From NCBI GenBank assembly GCA_003952965.2, contig CM025854.1:19700111-19764110 (forward strand): a DNA stretch of 64,000 nucleotides, given 5' to 3'. The translations under genes were made by a program, and so were the position numbers. The notes under the pieces are model-generated. The model was not told where the DNA came from. It saw nothing but the letters and a program-made list of their open reading frames with translations, and made no database searches. This DNA is from Morella rubra. Lineage: Eukaryota; Streptophyta; Magnoliopsida; Fagales; Myricaceae. This document shows positions 1-8,418 of this stretch, in pieces. The number at the start of each line of letters is the position of its first letter. Within the stretch, counting starts at the first letter, position 1.

Positions 1-199
1 TCTGTCTTCAGCCCTTCACGAAATCCGGGAATACGCCTCTACCTCTCTGCACTCTCTCCTCTTCTCCATCCCCCTCTCCTCCTCCTTGTCTATCGCCGCT
101 ATTCATGTCTCCAGTCTTCAGACTTCAATCTCATTCGAAATCACGGGAATACGCCTAACGCCAGTATGCTGCACGTCTTCATCCTTCTTCAGCCATCAG

Positions 200-1088
200 G
201 TACGAATTCCTGGAACTCCTTGGGACCTTGTCTATCGTTTAATTATTAGTTCCTAGAGATGCAGGTAAAATTTATATATATAGATGCCATTTAACCGAAA
301 GTCTAATCTAATGCTATCTTAATTGTGTATATAAACTTTAGGGATTTGTGTATAGAATTTCTTAATTGTACTTTTTGAGGGTGCAATGAAAGTTCCTAGA
401 GATGCAGGTAAAATTTATATATATAGATGCCATTTAACCGAAAGTTTAAGTCTTTAGGGTGCAATGAAAGTTCTAGAGATGCAGGTAAAATTTATATATA
501 TAGATGTTTAGTTCAATGCTACGTTATATTAACTACCTACACTTCGTACTTATTTCTAATGTAGGATAAGATTTTTACATAATGTTCAACAATTTCTCCC
601 TTACATTGTGAGTTTGATTTATTTTTTCTAATCTAATGCAATAGTTCCTTAGGAAACATGTGCTAGAATTGCAGCTAATCTATTTGAAACATGTGCTAGA
701 ATTGCAGTCGGAATTTGATGAAAGCTTATAACTACTGAGAAGCCCTTTAAATCCCAACAAATCCATGCTCTGCTCCCTAAAAGCATGCATATCTTGAGAG
801 GAATATAGATGGATGAAATAAAACAATTAAATGAAATGATTATGAATTGACACGTGTAGCATGTCTTCCTTCCATTTTGTAAGGTTTTTGCATTTTGGTT
901 TTCTTTAACGTTTCTTTGTGGATAAATATAATTTCTTAATCTTTAAAGATTGTCATTCCAATTGGCAACACAGTTAATTTCTTATTCTATTTTTATAATC
1001 GTACTTTATTACAATGCATCATGAAGGGTGATTAATTTATGGGCTGTTTTTGGTTAGTGGTTAAATATTGTTTTTGCAATTGACACAG
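200..1088 (+). other. Probable 5'-UTR intron of the hAT transposase gene
   Basis: A good donor (CAG|GTACGA at 199/200) and a good acceptor (TTGACACAG, ending 1088) lie directly before the ATG at 1089. The pyrimidine-rich first 190 bases would be a leader exon. A leader intron is common in plant hAT genes. No transcript evidence is available here. The interval has no coding potential and contains three copies of a short repeat at 249-506. Confidence 0.5.
249..506 (+). repeat. Three dispersed copies of a ~40-50 bp AT-rich repeat
   Basis: The string GATGCAGGTAAAATTTATAT followed by ATATAGATG occurs near 258, 401 and 478. The first two copies are followed by CCATTTAACCGAAAGT and the last two are preceded by GTGCAATGAAAGTTC. 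The copies are nearly identical, so this is a recent local amplification inside the leader intron. Confidence 0.8.
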
Positions 1089-3179
1089 ATGGAGCCTATG
1101 GATTGTAATGAGTTTAATGACGACATCAGCGTTGGTAGAGATGTTGGCACGCCTACTTCAGGGGCTGATTCAAATTTGGGACCAAGTCCAAGTCCCGACA
1201 CCCCAAGGTCCCAAACAAATCAAACATTCTCCACGGACAATACTCAGCCTCAAGGTACTTCTGGAGGTCGGCCTCCACGTTATCAGAGAAGAACTGAGCT
1301 TAAATCCAAAGCATGGGACCACTTTGAGAAGATTGAAGATAGTAATCCACCTAAAGCTAAATGTAGCCATTGTAAGAGTGAGCTTTTTTGTGACTCAAAG
1401 AAGCAAGGTACCTCTTCCTTACTTTATCACTTGAAAAAATGTAGACCTTACCTTTCTAAGGAACATCTATTAGATGACAAACAAATGAAGTTGGCTGAGA
1501 TTTTCAAGAAGGAGGGAGAAAGTAGAAAGATGGGCCTTGTTAAATACAATGAGAAAAAAATAAGGGCTGCACTTGTAAGGATGATAATCATAGATGAGTT
1601 GCCTTTTAGGTTTGTGGAGGGGCAAGGGTTTAAGGATTTTGTGAGGTCTCTTGAACCTAGATTTCCAATTCCTTCTCGTATCACTATAATGAGGGATTGT
1701 TTGGACTTATTTATCCAAGAGAAAGAAAATTTGAGGAACATGTTTATCAATACTGGTCAACGTGTTTGTTTGACTACTGATACGTGGACTTCCATTCAAA
1801 ATCTTAATTACATGGTTATCACTGCCCATTTTGTTGATAATGGTTGGAACTTACATAAAAGAATCATAAATTTTATTAAAGTTCCTAATCATCAAGGAAT
1901 CACAATTGGGAGGACGATTGAGTCATGTTTATTGGAGTGGGGGATAGATAGCATTTTCACAATCACAGTAGATAATGCTTCAGCTAATGATGTTGCTGTT
2001 GATTATATGAAAAGGAGGACAAGAGATAGGGTTGGCACTATTTTGGATAATGAATTTATGCATATGCGATGTTGTGCCCATATACTTAATCTTGTTGTTA
2101 GTGATGGTTTGAAAGAAGTGAATGACTCAATTGTGAAAGTGAGGAATGCAGTTAAGTATGTAAAGGCTTCTCCTTTACGGCTTGATAAGTTCAAGCTATG
2201 TGTGGAAAGACAAAAAATTCCAAGCGGAGGTCTTCTTTGTTTGGATGTTCCAACTAGATGGAATTCCACGTACTTGATGTTGGATGTAGCACAAAAATAT
2301 CAAAGTGCATTTGATCTTATGCAAGAGGATGATAGTCAATTTGTAGAGAGTTTGACGGAGGTTAGGCAAGGGAGAAGAGACTTGGGGCCACCTAATGATG
2401 ATGACTGGGAGACTGTTAGAGTCTTTGTGAAGTTCTTGAAGATTTTTCATGATGTAACTGTACGCATTTCTGGTTCTTTGTATACAACTGCAAATTTATA
2501 TTTTCAAAAAATTTCTTTGATCTACAACCATTTGCAACAATTTCGTAAGAGTGATGATTATATGTTGAGTCTTATGGCTGAGAAGATGATGAAAAAATAT
2601 GACAAATATTGGGGAGATTTTGAGAAGGTTAATATGATGCTTTTTGTTGCGGGTGTGCTTGACCCACGATATAAGATGGAGTTTTTGGAGTTTTGGTTTG
2701 ATGAAATTGTTGGTACTGAACGGGCAACTGAACTTATTCAAAAGTTGAGGAATGTCATCGATCGCTTGTTTAATTATTATGCCAAATTTGGTGGAGGTTC
2801 CTCTCGAAGTGGGGTTGAGTCAAGTGGTGATGAGTCAAATGTGAGTGGTACAACTTCGGTGGATGATAATGATATTATGTTCAGATTTCACAAGTTTCGA
2901 GCAGCAAAGGGTACCAGTGTAGAGTGTAAATCAGAAGTGGATCGATACTTGACGGAGGAAGTTGAGTTAGGAGGAGATACTTTCGATATACTCGTTTGGT
3001 GGAAGGTGAATTCAACAAGATATCCAATTCTTGGTGAGATAGCACGAGACGTACTAGCCATTCCTATCTCAACCGTAGCTTCTGAGTCTGCTTTTAGTAC
3101 TGGAGGCCGCATCTTAGATCCTTTTCGAAGCTCATTAGCTCCGAAAACGGTCGAGGCTCTTATATGTACTCAAAATTGA
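1089..3179 (+). CDS. hAT transposase (RICESLEEPER/DAYSLEEPER-like), C-terminus cut by a TGA
   Basis: DNA transposase of the hAT superfamily, 696 residues from the ATG at 1089. The upstream TTG at 1068 lies in the predicted intron, so I reject it. N-terminal BED zinc finger at about residues 70-115 (WDHF, CSHC and the later H-x4-C). The catalytic triad expected for hAT proteins is present: D231 in TDTWTS, D295 in TVDNAS, and E666 in SESAFS. A DUF4413-like stretch (KISGSLY-type, here VRISGSLYTTANLYF) is followed by the hAT dimerisation block (WWKVNSTRYPILGEIARDVL). The frame ends LICTQN-TGA where the family normally reads CTQ(N/D)WL, so TGA replaces the Trp codon TGG. The frame then stays open to a donor at 3252/3253 and an acceptor at 3349, after which a short exon ends near 3386. 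The enzyme lacks about 35 terminal residues and may still be near-functional. Confidence 0.88.
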   Translation: MEPMDCNEFNDDISVGRDVGTPTSGADSNLGPSPSPDTPRSQTNQTFSTDNTQPQGTSGGRPPRYQRRTELKSKAWDHFEKIEDSNPPKAKCSHCKSELFCDSKKQGTSSLLYHLKKCRPYLSKEHLLDDKQMKLAEIFKKEGESRKMGLVKYNEKKIRAALVRMIIIDELPFRFVEGQGFKDFVRSLEPRFPIPSRITIMRDCLDLFIQEKENLRNMFINTGQRVCLTTDTWTSIQNLNYMVITAHFVDNGWNLHKRIINFIKVPNHQGITIGRTIESCLLEWGIDSIFTITVDNASANDVAVDYMKRRTRDRVGTILDNEFMHMRCCAHILNLVVSDGLKEVNDSIVKVRNAVKYVKASPLRLDKFKLCVERQKIPSGGLLCLDVPTRWNSTYLMLDVAQKYQSAFDLMQEDDSQFVESLTEVRQGRRDLGPPNDDDWETVRVFVKFLKIFHDVTVRISGSLYTTANLYFQKISLIYNHLQQFRKSDDYMLSLMAEKMMKKYDKYWGDFEKVNMMLFVAGVLDPRYKMEFLEFWFDEIVGTERATELIQKLRNVIDRLFNYYAKFGGGSSRSGVESSGDESNVSGTTSVDDNDIMFRFHKFRAAKGTSVECKSEVDRYLTEEVELGGDTFDILVWWKVNSTRYPILGEIARDVLAIPISTVASESAFSTGGRILDPFRSSLAPKTVEALICTQN

Positions 3180-3584
3180 TTAAAGTCTTCACCTACTCCT
3201 TATGACTCCCAAGATGTAATGGATGATGTGCAAAGCTATCAACTAGAATCAGGTATCATTCTCCAATTTAATTTTTATTTCATTTATGACGAATGCTATC
3301 ATGTTTAATTTTTCTTATTCTAACTTTTTTTCACTTAATCTTGTTGTAGAGGTGAATTTGAAGCATGGGTATATTGTGACATTGTGAGTTCTTGAAGATT
3401 TTAAGGTGCATGAAGATTATGAGTTAGTACGTGTAGTTTTCTCTATTATTTGTTGTCTTATCTATGAAGTTGCATGATTATAAATTTATAAGTATCTCAC
3501 TTTGTTTTATTTTGTGCATGTAGGTTATGGGTGATGGAGAACTGAGGAGATGTTTCTATATTTTGTTGGTGTTCTTGAAACTTA

Positions 3585-3945
3585 TTTATTTAAATTTTTA
3601 GTTGTATTGATTCCATATTTTTTGTTGTTGTTGTTGTTGAAACTTGTTTATTTGAATTTTTAGTTGTATTGATTCCATATTTTGTTGTTGTTGAAACTTG
3701 TTTATTTGAATTTTTAGTTGTATTGATTCCATATTTTTTTTTTTGTTGTTGAAACTTGTTTATTTGAATTTTTAGTTGTATTGATTTCATTTTTTTTTTG
3801 TAACTTGTTTATTTCATTCCATATTTTTGTTGTAGTAACTTGTTTATTTGAATTTTTAATTGTATTGATTCCATATTTTTTTTTTTTGTTGTAATTTGTT
3901 TATTTGAATTTTTAGTTGTATGGATTCTATATTTTGTTGTTAGAT
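3585..3945 (+). repeat. Minisatellite in the hAT 3' region
   Basis: About six imperfect units of 50-70 bp, each reading roughly TTATTTGAATTTTTAGTTG, then TATTGATTCCATATTTT, then a variable (TTG)n or T-run and GAAACTTGT. Unit length differs mainly through the TTG/T tract, as expected from slippage. The stretch from 3387 to 4478 otherwise holds no gene; it is 3' transposon sequence including GGCTT-rich motifs near the terminus. Confidence 0.85.
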
Positions 3946-4478
3946 CTAGAACAAAGGAGGACTGAGGAAATCAAATCATGGTGGATTTCCAATTCTACCG
4001 CATGTTTTTCATTATAATTTTAGGTTTTTTGTTTTTTCCGAAATATATGAAGTGGCCTAATTTTTTGTTTGGTTGAACTGCTAAATATGAAGGCCCTTGG
4101 ATTACGTTGCAAATGTTGGCAAATGTTGCAAATGGGCTTAAAAATATTTTAAATTACGTTGCAAATGTTGGCAATTAGCATATGAAATGGTTTTGGGCTT
4201 CAAAATCACCTTATAACCGGTTGGCAATTGGCATATCAAATTATTTTGGGCTTCAAAATTGATAAAATTGGGCTTTAAAATCCAAATCTAATGATTTTGG
4301 GCTTTTGGCCCATTCCGAATTTCGACCCGTATTTCGACCCAATTTCGGAATACAAATTTGGCTCGGAATATGCAGAGATTTCGGGCCGGCTCAGAACACT
4401 TTTATGTGTTCCGAAAATTCACGGGTCGACTATCGGAAGGCGGAAATTTCGACCCGTAGGGTCGGGTGTACAGCCCTA

Positions 4479-6300
4479 AGAGTAAATTAGATCATTTCTC
4501 ATGTCAATCCTTTACGAGCACAAGAAAACTTTGTCATGTCATATCATCATCTGTATATCATCCTCAAAGAGAGGATGGTAACTTCTGTGCGTTTACCCTC
4601 CTTTTTGGTTTGGATCAATGCCTCGGGAGATAGGATCATCTCCCTGTTAATGGGCCAATTCTTCTGCATCCTCCTTACTGTACATGCAAGGGAGGTTTCC
4701 CCACCTCGCACCTTCCCCGACTCGTTTCTAGAGAGTTAGCAAGCGCCTTCTCTCTAGAAACCTTCCCCCTCCCCCTCGTTTGCACTCCCCCTCCAAAGTT
4801 ACTGCCCCAGGCCCGCCCCCTTTCCCTTCCCGGCCCGGCCTCTTGCGGGCGGGATATGGTCTTTTCTTCCCGTCTTTGGACCGCTTTTTGGCTCTCCTCT
4901 CCAGTGGCTTTAAGGTCAGATCTCAGCATTTTGGGTGGTCTTCAGCTACCATATCCCCTTACGCTTGCGTCATCTGCTCCAGATGCTCCGTTCTACCCAT
5001 CTTCGTCGTCGATCTGCTAGAGCGTGACATCTCACGCCGCGTCCACGCGCGTGGGTGGATCTCACACACCCGATCCCTTCGCCGCCTTTTTGGACCATTT
5101 CCGGTGGTCGTCGAAGGACACGCCTTCCACAGCGAGCTTCAGCGTCTCCTGGCATTCTGTTTTGCTCTAGTCCGCCACCTCCTTTGGGGTTTTTGTTTTG
5201 TTTTTGTTTTTATTTTCTGTTTTTGTTGTTGTATTTCCTTTTCTGTACAGTTGTTTCTGGGCTGGCGCTTATGAGCATTGTACCGCCGTTTGGCTGTGTT
5301 CGTTGGATCGCCGCCTCTATTGAAGGTCTAGCTCATCCATTAGAACAATGTTCGTTGTATTTTGATCCCGTGATGAAATACAGATCTCCTCTTATTTACC
5401 CAAAAAAAAAAAAAAGGGAAGTTTCCCCACTGATCGTCACCCTCTTTGTGGTTCGAAAAGTGGGGGCAGCACAGAGGAGAGGAAGGTTTTTTTTTTTTCC
5501 CTTTTGTTCCCTTTTGTTATTTTCTTTAAGCTTCCTTATAAATAAAAACTAAAGTAAATTATAAATCCCTACAATCTACCACCATATTGTCAAAAGTATC
5601 TCTAAATTATAACTCGTTGTAAGTAAGCCTCTAAATTCATGTTTCTGTTGCGATTCCAACTCCAGATACATTGAAGTCGTTAACACATAGAGCTCCCGTT
5701 GCACATGTCCTTCTCCCTTTGTTAAAAATATAATTATGCTCTCATTCACAGTGTTATGCCCTAGATACTAAGGGTGAGGGACATGTGCGGGTCACATGGG
5801 ATTGAAACCATCTGAGTTAACAGCTTCTTCGATTCTAGGGATGGAATCTCAACAAATATTGATTTTGGATAAATTACAACGAATTATAGTTTATGAATAA
5901 TTTTAAAAATAAGGTGGTAATTCAAGTCCAGTCTAGGCTTAGTCCAATCTAGCCTAGCTTAGTTTTGGCTATCATTCGGTAGTAGTTTTGACGGCACTCT
6001 GGCTGACTTTTGTTTATATTTTCTTGAGCCTTCCACCGGCGAACTTCCTTTCTCTTTTTGCCTTTTCTGGCCGTCGTCTGCTGCCACCTACAAGCGCCAC
6101 GGTCCACTTCTTGATTATCGTCACCCACTTTCGACGACCATCCACCATTGGGGCCCAAGCACATTGTCATTTTGTTTGGCCGACCCCTCTCCACCTCTCG
6201 CCTTTGCAGCTCTACTTTGCTGTCCTGTTCTTATTCTATTGTTTTCAACTTGCCATCCGTTTGGGTATGTATGACCGTGAGTCCTTCTAGCTTGGATATG
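4479..6300 (+). repeat. Duplicated array module, copy 1
   Basis: This non-coding module starts AGAGTAAATTAGATCATTTC and continues through GTGGGGGCAGCAC, AAGCTTCCTTATAAATA and ATAAATCCCTACAA. It recurs at 11884-12129 plus 18604 onwards, and at 34254-34487 plus 35544 onwards. Copy 1 carries two private insertions: about 91 bp at 4590-4680, and the poly(A) retroposon at 4705-5413. It has a clean empty site (TATAAATA, 5537-5544) where the other two copies hold a 1-kb element. No gene is supported in it; the open frames there are short and out of context. Confidence 0.8.
4705..5413 (+). mobile_element. Poly(A) non-LTR retroposon with 17-bp target duplication
   Basis: The insert is bounded by near-identical 17-mers: AAGGGAGGTTTCCCCAC (4688-4704) and AAGGGAAGTTTCCCCAC (5414-5430), one mismatch. 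It ends in an A-run of about 13-14 bases. Paralogous module copies at 12000 and 34370 have a single copy of this 17-mer and no insert. The 5' half is GC-rich and pyrimidine-rich; the 3' end (ATGAAATACAGATCTCC, then an A-run) resembles plant L1-type tails. It is too long for a typical SINE and no tRNA-like A/B box is obvious. A 5'-truncated LINE or a retroposed transcript are both possible. Confidence 0.75.
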
Positions 6301-6423
6301 TAGGACCATGAGGCCTTCTAGGAAATAACATGAGATCGGTGCTATGATCCACCTTGATGTAAATTGGTCAAATTAATTAATTATTAGAAACCCCAAAAAC
6401 AAAAGCTTCATATAGTGATGCAG

Positions 6424-6572
6424 GGGTGTACACCTCTTTAGAGTGTTTCATCGTAAGGCTAAATGGAAGCTCTGGCGGAATAATTGCCACTTGACACCAC
6501 CTGTTACTCTTCCAAGCTCAACTCCACCGGAAACCAAGCACAAGAAGGGTCCTTCTGTGCTGTCATTCATAT
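6424..6572 (+). pseudogene. Relic of FAD-monooxygenase exon 3
   Basis: The acceptor TGATGCAG (ending 6423) and the following 149 bases match exon 3 of genes A and B almost word for word (for example GGAAACCAAGCACAAGAAGG and GTGCTGTCATTCATAT). A base loss near 6466 (AAGGCTAAATGG against AAGGCTTTGCTGG) shifts the frame. The preceding ~100 bp match intron 2 of gene A. Homology stops at CATTCATAT, and nothing resembling exons 1, 2, 4 or 5 is recognisable nearby. This is a fifth monooxygenase locus in the array, reduced to one exon. Confidence 0.8.
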
Positions 6573-6780
6573 AACGTCATGCTCTGTAAGTTCTCTTACT
6601 AGAACAATAATTTTGGGGCTGCTTACTGAACCTTTCACTGTTCTTCCTAATAGAAGTCTCTCAATTATAATCTTGGCCGTCGCGTTTTTCTTGACATGTG
6701 TTTGGAAAACAGGACAAAGCCTTGCTTAACTGTTCGTCTAAAAGGATGGGAAGTGGGAAGGGGTTCCAGTTGAGCGAAAG

Positions 6781-7050
6781 CTAAGTGGCTATCCCTGACC
6801 AATTGGTCTTTCTTTTTTTGTTTTCCTTTTTTTGAAAAACAGAAATTAGTAGCATCATTACACTCAAGGAATCAAAACCAGAAATTTCAACAGGAATAGA
6901 CGAAAGTTCCAGAAACCCTTGAAAACCAGAGCGAGCTTGGCGGGTTAAGCGGTTAAGCTTGCGAGGGATCCAATTCACCAACCAATCTGAGGAATCAGAG
7001 AACAGATCTCTGAGAGCCGATATCTTGTCACGAGCAATCCAGCTAAGAAG
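6781..7050 (-). mobile_element. LINE-derived RNase H-like fragment
   Basis: On the minus strand the frame reads SWIARDKISALRDLF, then a WIPRKLNRL motif and a decayed tail. This resembles the C-terminal RNase H-like domain (WIPR-x-N-x-x-AH type) of plant non-LTR retrotransposons. The conserved A-H after LNRL is replaced (TRQ), and the stretch is only about 80 residues, so it is a dead fragment. An RNase H-like fragment from another source is possible. Confidence 0.45.
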
Positions 7051-7052
7051 AC

Positions 7053-7229
7053 GTTCGGTTAAAAAAAATTTTCAGGATTTTTTTAAATTCTCATAATACA
7101 AAATATTCTACAACCAAACATTATTCTTAACACTACATAAAAATAACTAAAACACGCATACTAATAAAGTTAATATCACTTAAAAATTCTCAAAACACAA
7201 AAAATTCTCAAAAAATACCACAACCGAAC
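7053..7229 (-). mobile_element. MITE, GTTCGGTT-terminal family, copy 1 (reverse orientation)
   Basis: The element begins GTTCGGTT (7053-7060) and ends AACCGAAC (7222-7229), a perfect 8-bp inverted terminus. Its reverse complement aligns across its length with the element at 7406-7575, sharing for example GAGAATTTTT and TAAGTGATATTAA. It is AT-rich and non-coding. I could not find a convincing target duplication. Confidence 0.7.
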
Positions 7230-7405
7230 AACTTTTAAGTTTCAGACACGGCTCTGATACCCATTTGCATAAAACCTGATAGTCGGATTCTATGACCAAT
7301 TGACTGTTTGGTTCAAGTCCCTATCCTTCATCTATTGCCTACGTCCCTTTAGGGCCTTTATTGAACTTTGATAGCGCGTTCAATGAAAAATACATTAACG
7401 GAGAT

Positions 7406-7575
7406 GTTCGGTTAACGTGTTTTGTGAGAATTTTTTTTTATGTTTTAAGAATTTGTAAGTGATATTAATTTTATTGACATGTGTATTATAATTTTTTTTA
7501 AGTGATGTTAAAAAATATATTCGATTTATGTATTCTTAAAATTTAAAAAATTCTTAAAATATAAAAAAACCGAAC
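7406..7575 (+). mobile_element. MITE, GTTCGGTT-terminal family, copy 2
   Basis: Bounded by GTTCGGTT (7406-7413) and AACCGAAC (7568-7575), it is homologous to 7053-7229 in the opposite orientation. The 176 bp between the two copies contain no gene. The pair could form a large hairpin upstream of gene A. Confidence 0.7.
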
Positions 7576-8350
7576 AAACTCCGATTTAGATTATTTCGGA
7601 AGACGGGCTGAGGGAAATACATTTCCATAGTAATCCACGAATCTAGGGTCTAGTTACGTCAACCTGATTTATTACCATTGATAAAGCACGAATCGGGCAA
7701 GGAATTGCATGTGCATGCACCGCACCACACCAAAAACACATCCGTCCTTCACAAAGACGTTCAAGAAATGACGAACTTCCATGAGATATTTTTCTCTTTT
7801 TTCTTCTCTGACGGAGAGGAAATCAGATCATGTCGTCATCCCTTACGATAGAGCAAGAGCTAACTACAGCTTTTGTAATAATGTGGCCAATGGCAAGTGT
7901 GCTTCTAATGTAAGTTTTTGACCAATTCCTTAGCCGCCTCTCTTTTTTTTTTTTTTTAATCAATTTTTCAGCAGCCCCTTCATATCTGCTTGTCCCTGCT
8001 GAATTGTCGTAGGACGTTGTCACTGTTGATTAGAACAAAAACAAAAAAATTAAAATGTTTTAAAAATTGGAATACAGGCATACCCGGGACCTCCCATGGA
8101 ACGTGCTCACTCGAGACATTCGAATTACACTTTTCTAATCCACACTTTTCAGTTACTTGCACAAAAAGAACATCCTTTTTTTTTTTTTTTTTTTTTAAAT
8201 GCACCAAAACAACATCCGCAACAAAGTTGTTCAATGAATAACAGTCTTTCTTCATTGACTTGACTGTTTTGATCCATTTTTTAGCAGCTTCCTCGTGCCT
8301 TCTTTTTTATATTCTGAATTACCTTAAGAGCTGTTTAGATTGAATCCCTC

Positions 8351-8356
8351 TATAAA
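8351..8356 (+). promoter_or_regulatory. TATA box of gene A
   Basis: TATAAA lies 68 bp before the ATG, followed by a GA-rich leader ((GA)n directly before the start codon). Genes B, D and E have a TATA element at a similar distance. Confidence 0.6.
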
Positions 8357-8418
8357 CAGAACCCCCAGACCTCCAGAATGCACGGGCATACTTCAGCGAG
8401 CGAGAGAGAGAGAGAGAG

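Larger units (their letters stand above)
1..4478 (+). mobile_element. hAT-superfamily DNA transposon, 5' end outside window
   Basis: The block holds a BED-zinc-finger hAT transposase and ends at about 4478 with GGGTGTACAGCCCTA, the inverse of the TAGGGCTGT-type terminus common in plant hAT elements. The DNA right after it (AGAGTAAATTAG, from 4479) recurs without the transposon at about 11884 and 34254, where it is preceded by TTCTCTTAGCA. These paralogous empty sites fix the right boundary to within one base. The left terminus and left target duplication lie before base 1, so the 8-bp target duplication (AAGAGTAA or AGAGTAAA) cannot be confirmed. Confidence 0.8.

Noticed and set aside
1068..1088. 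TTG at 1068 as start of the hAT transposase
   Set aside because: It lies in a T-rich stretch ending in a good splice acceptor (ACAG) just before the ATG at 1089, and plant genes rarely start at TTG.
3585..3945. CRISPR-like array
   Set aside because: Units are contiguous and degenerate without unique spacers, in a plant transposon.
4780..5552. Overlapping 165-residue open frames
   Set aside because: They lie in the poly(A) retroposon, overlap each other in different frames and show no domain; composition (Phe/Cys runs from T-rich DNA) argues against coding.
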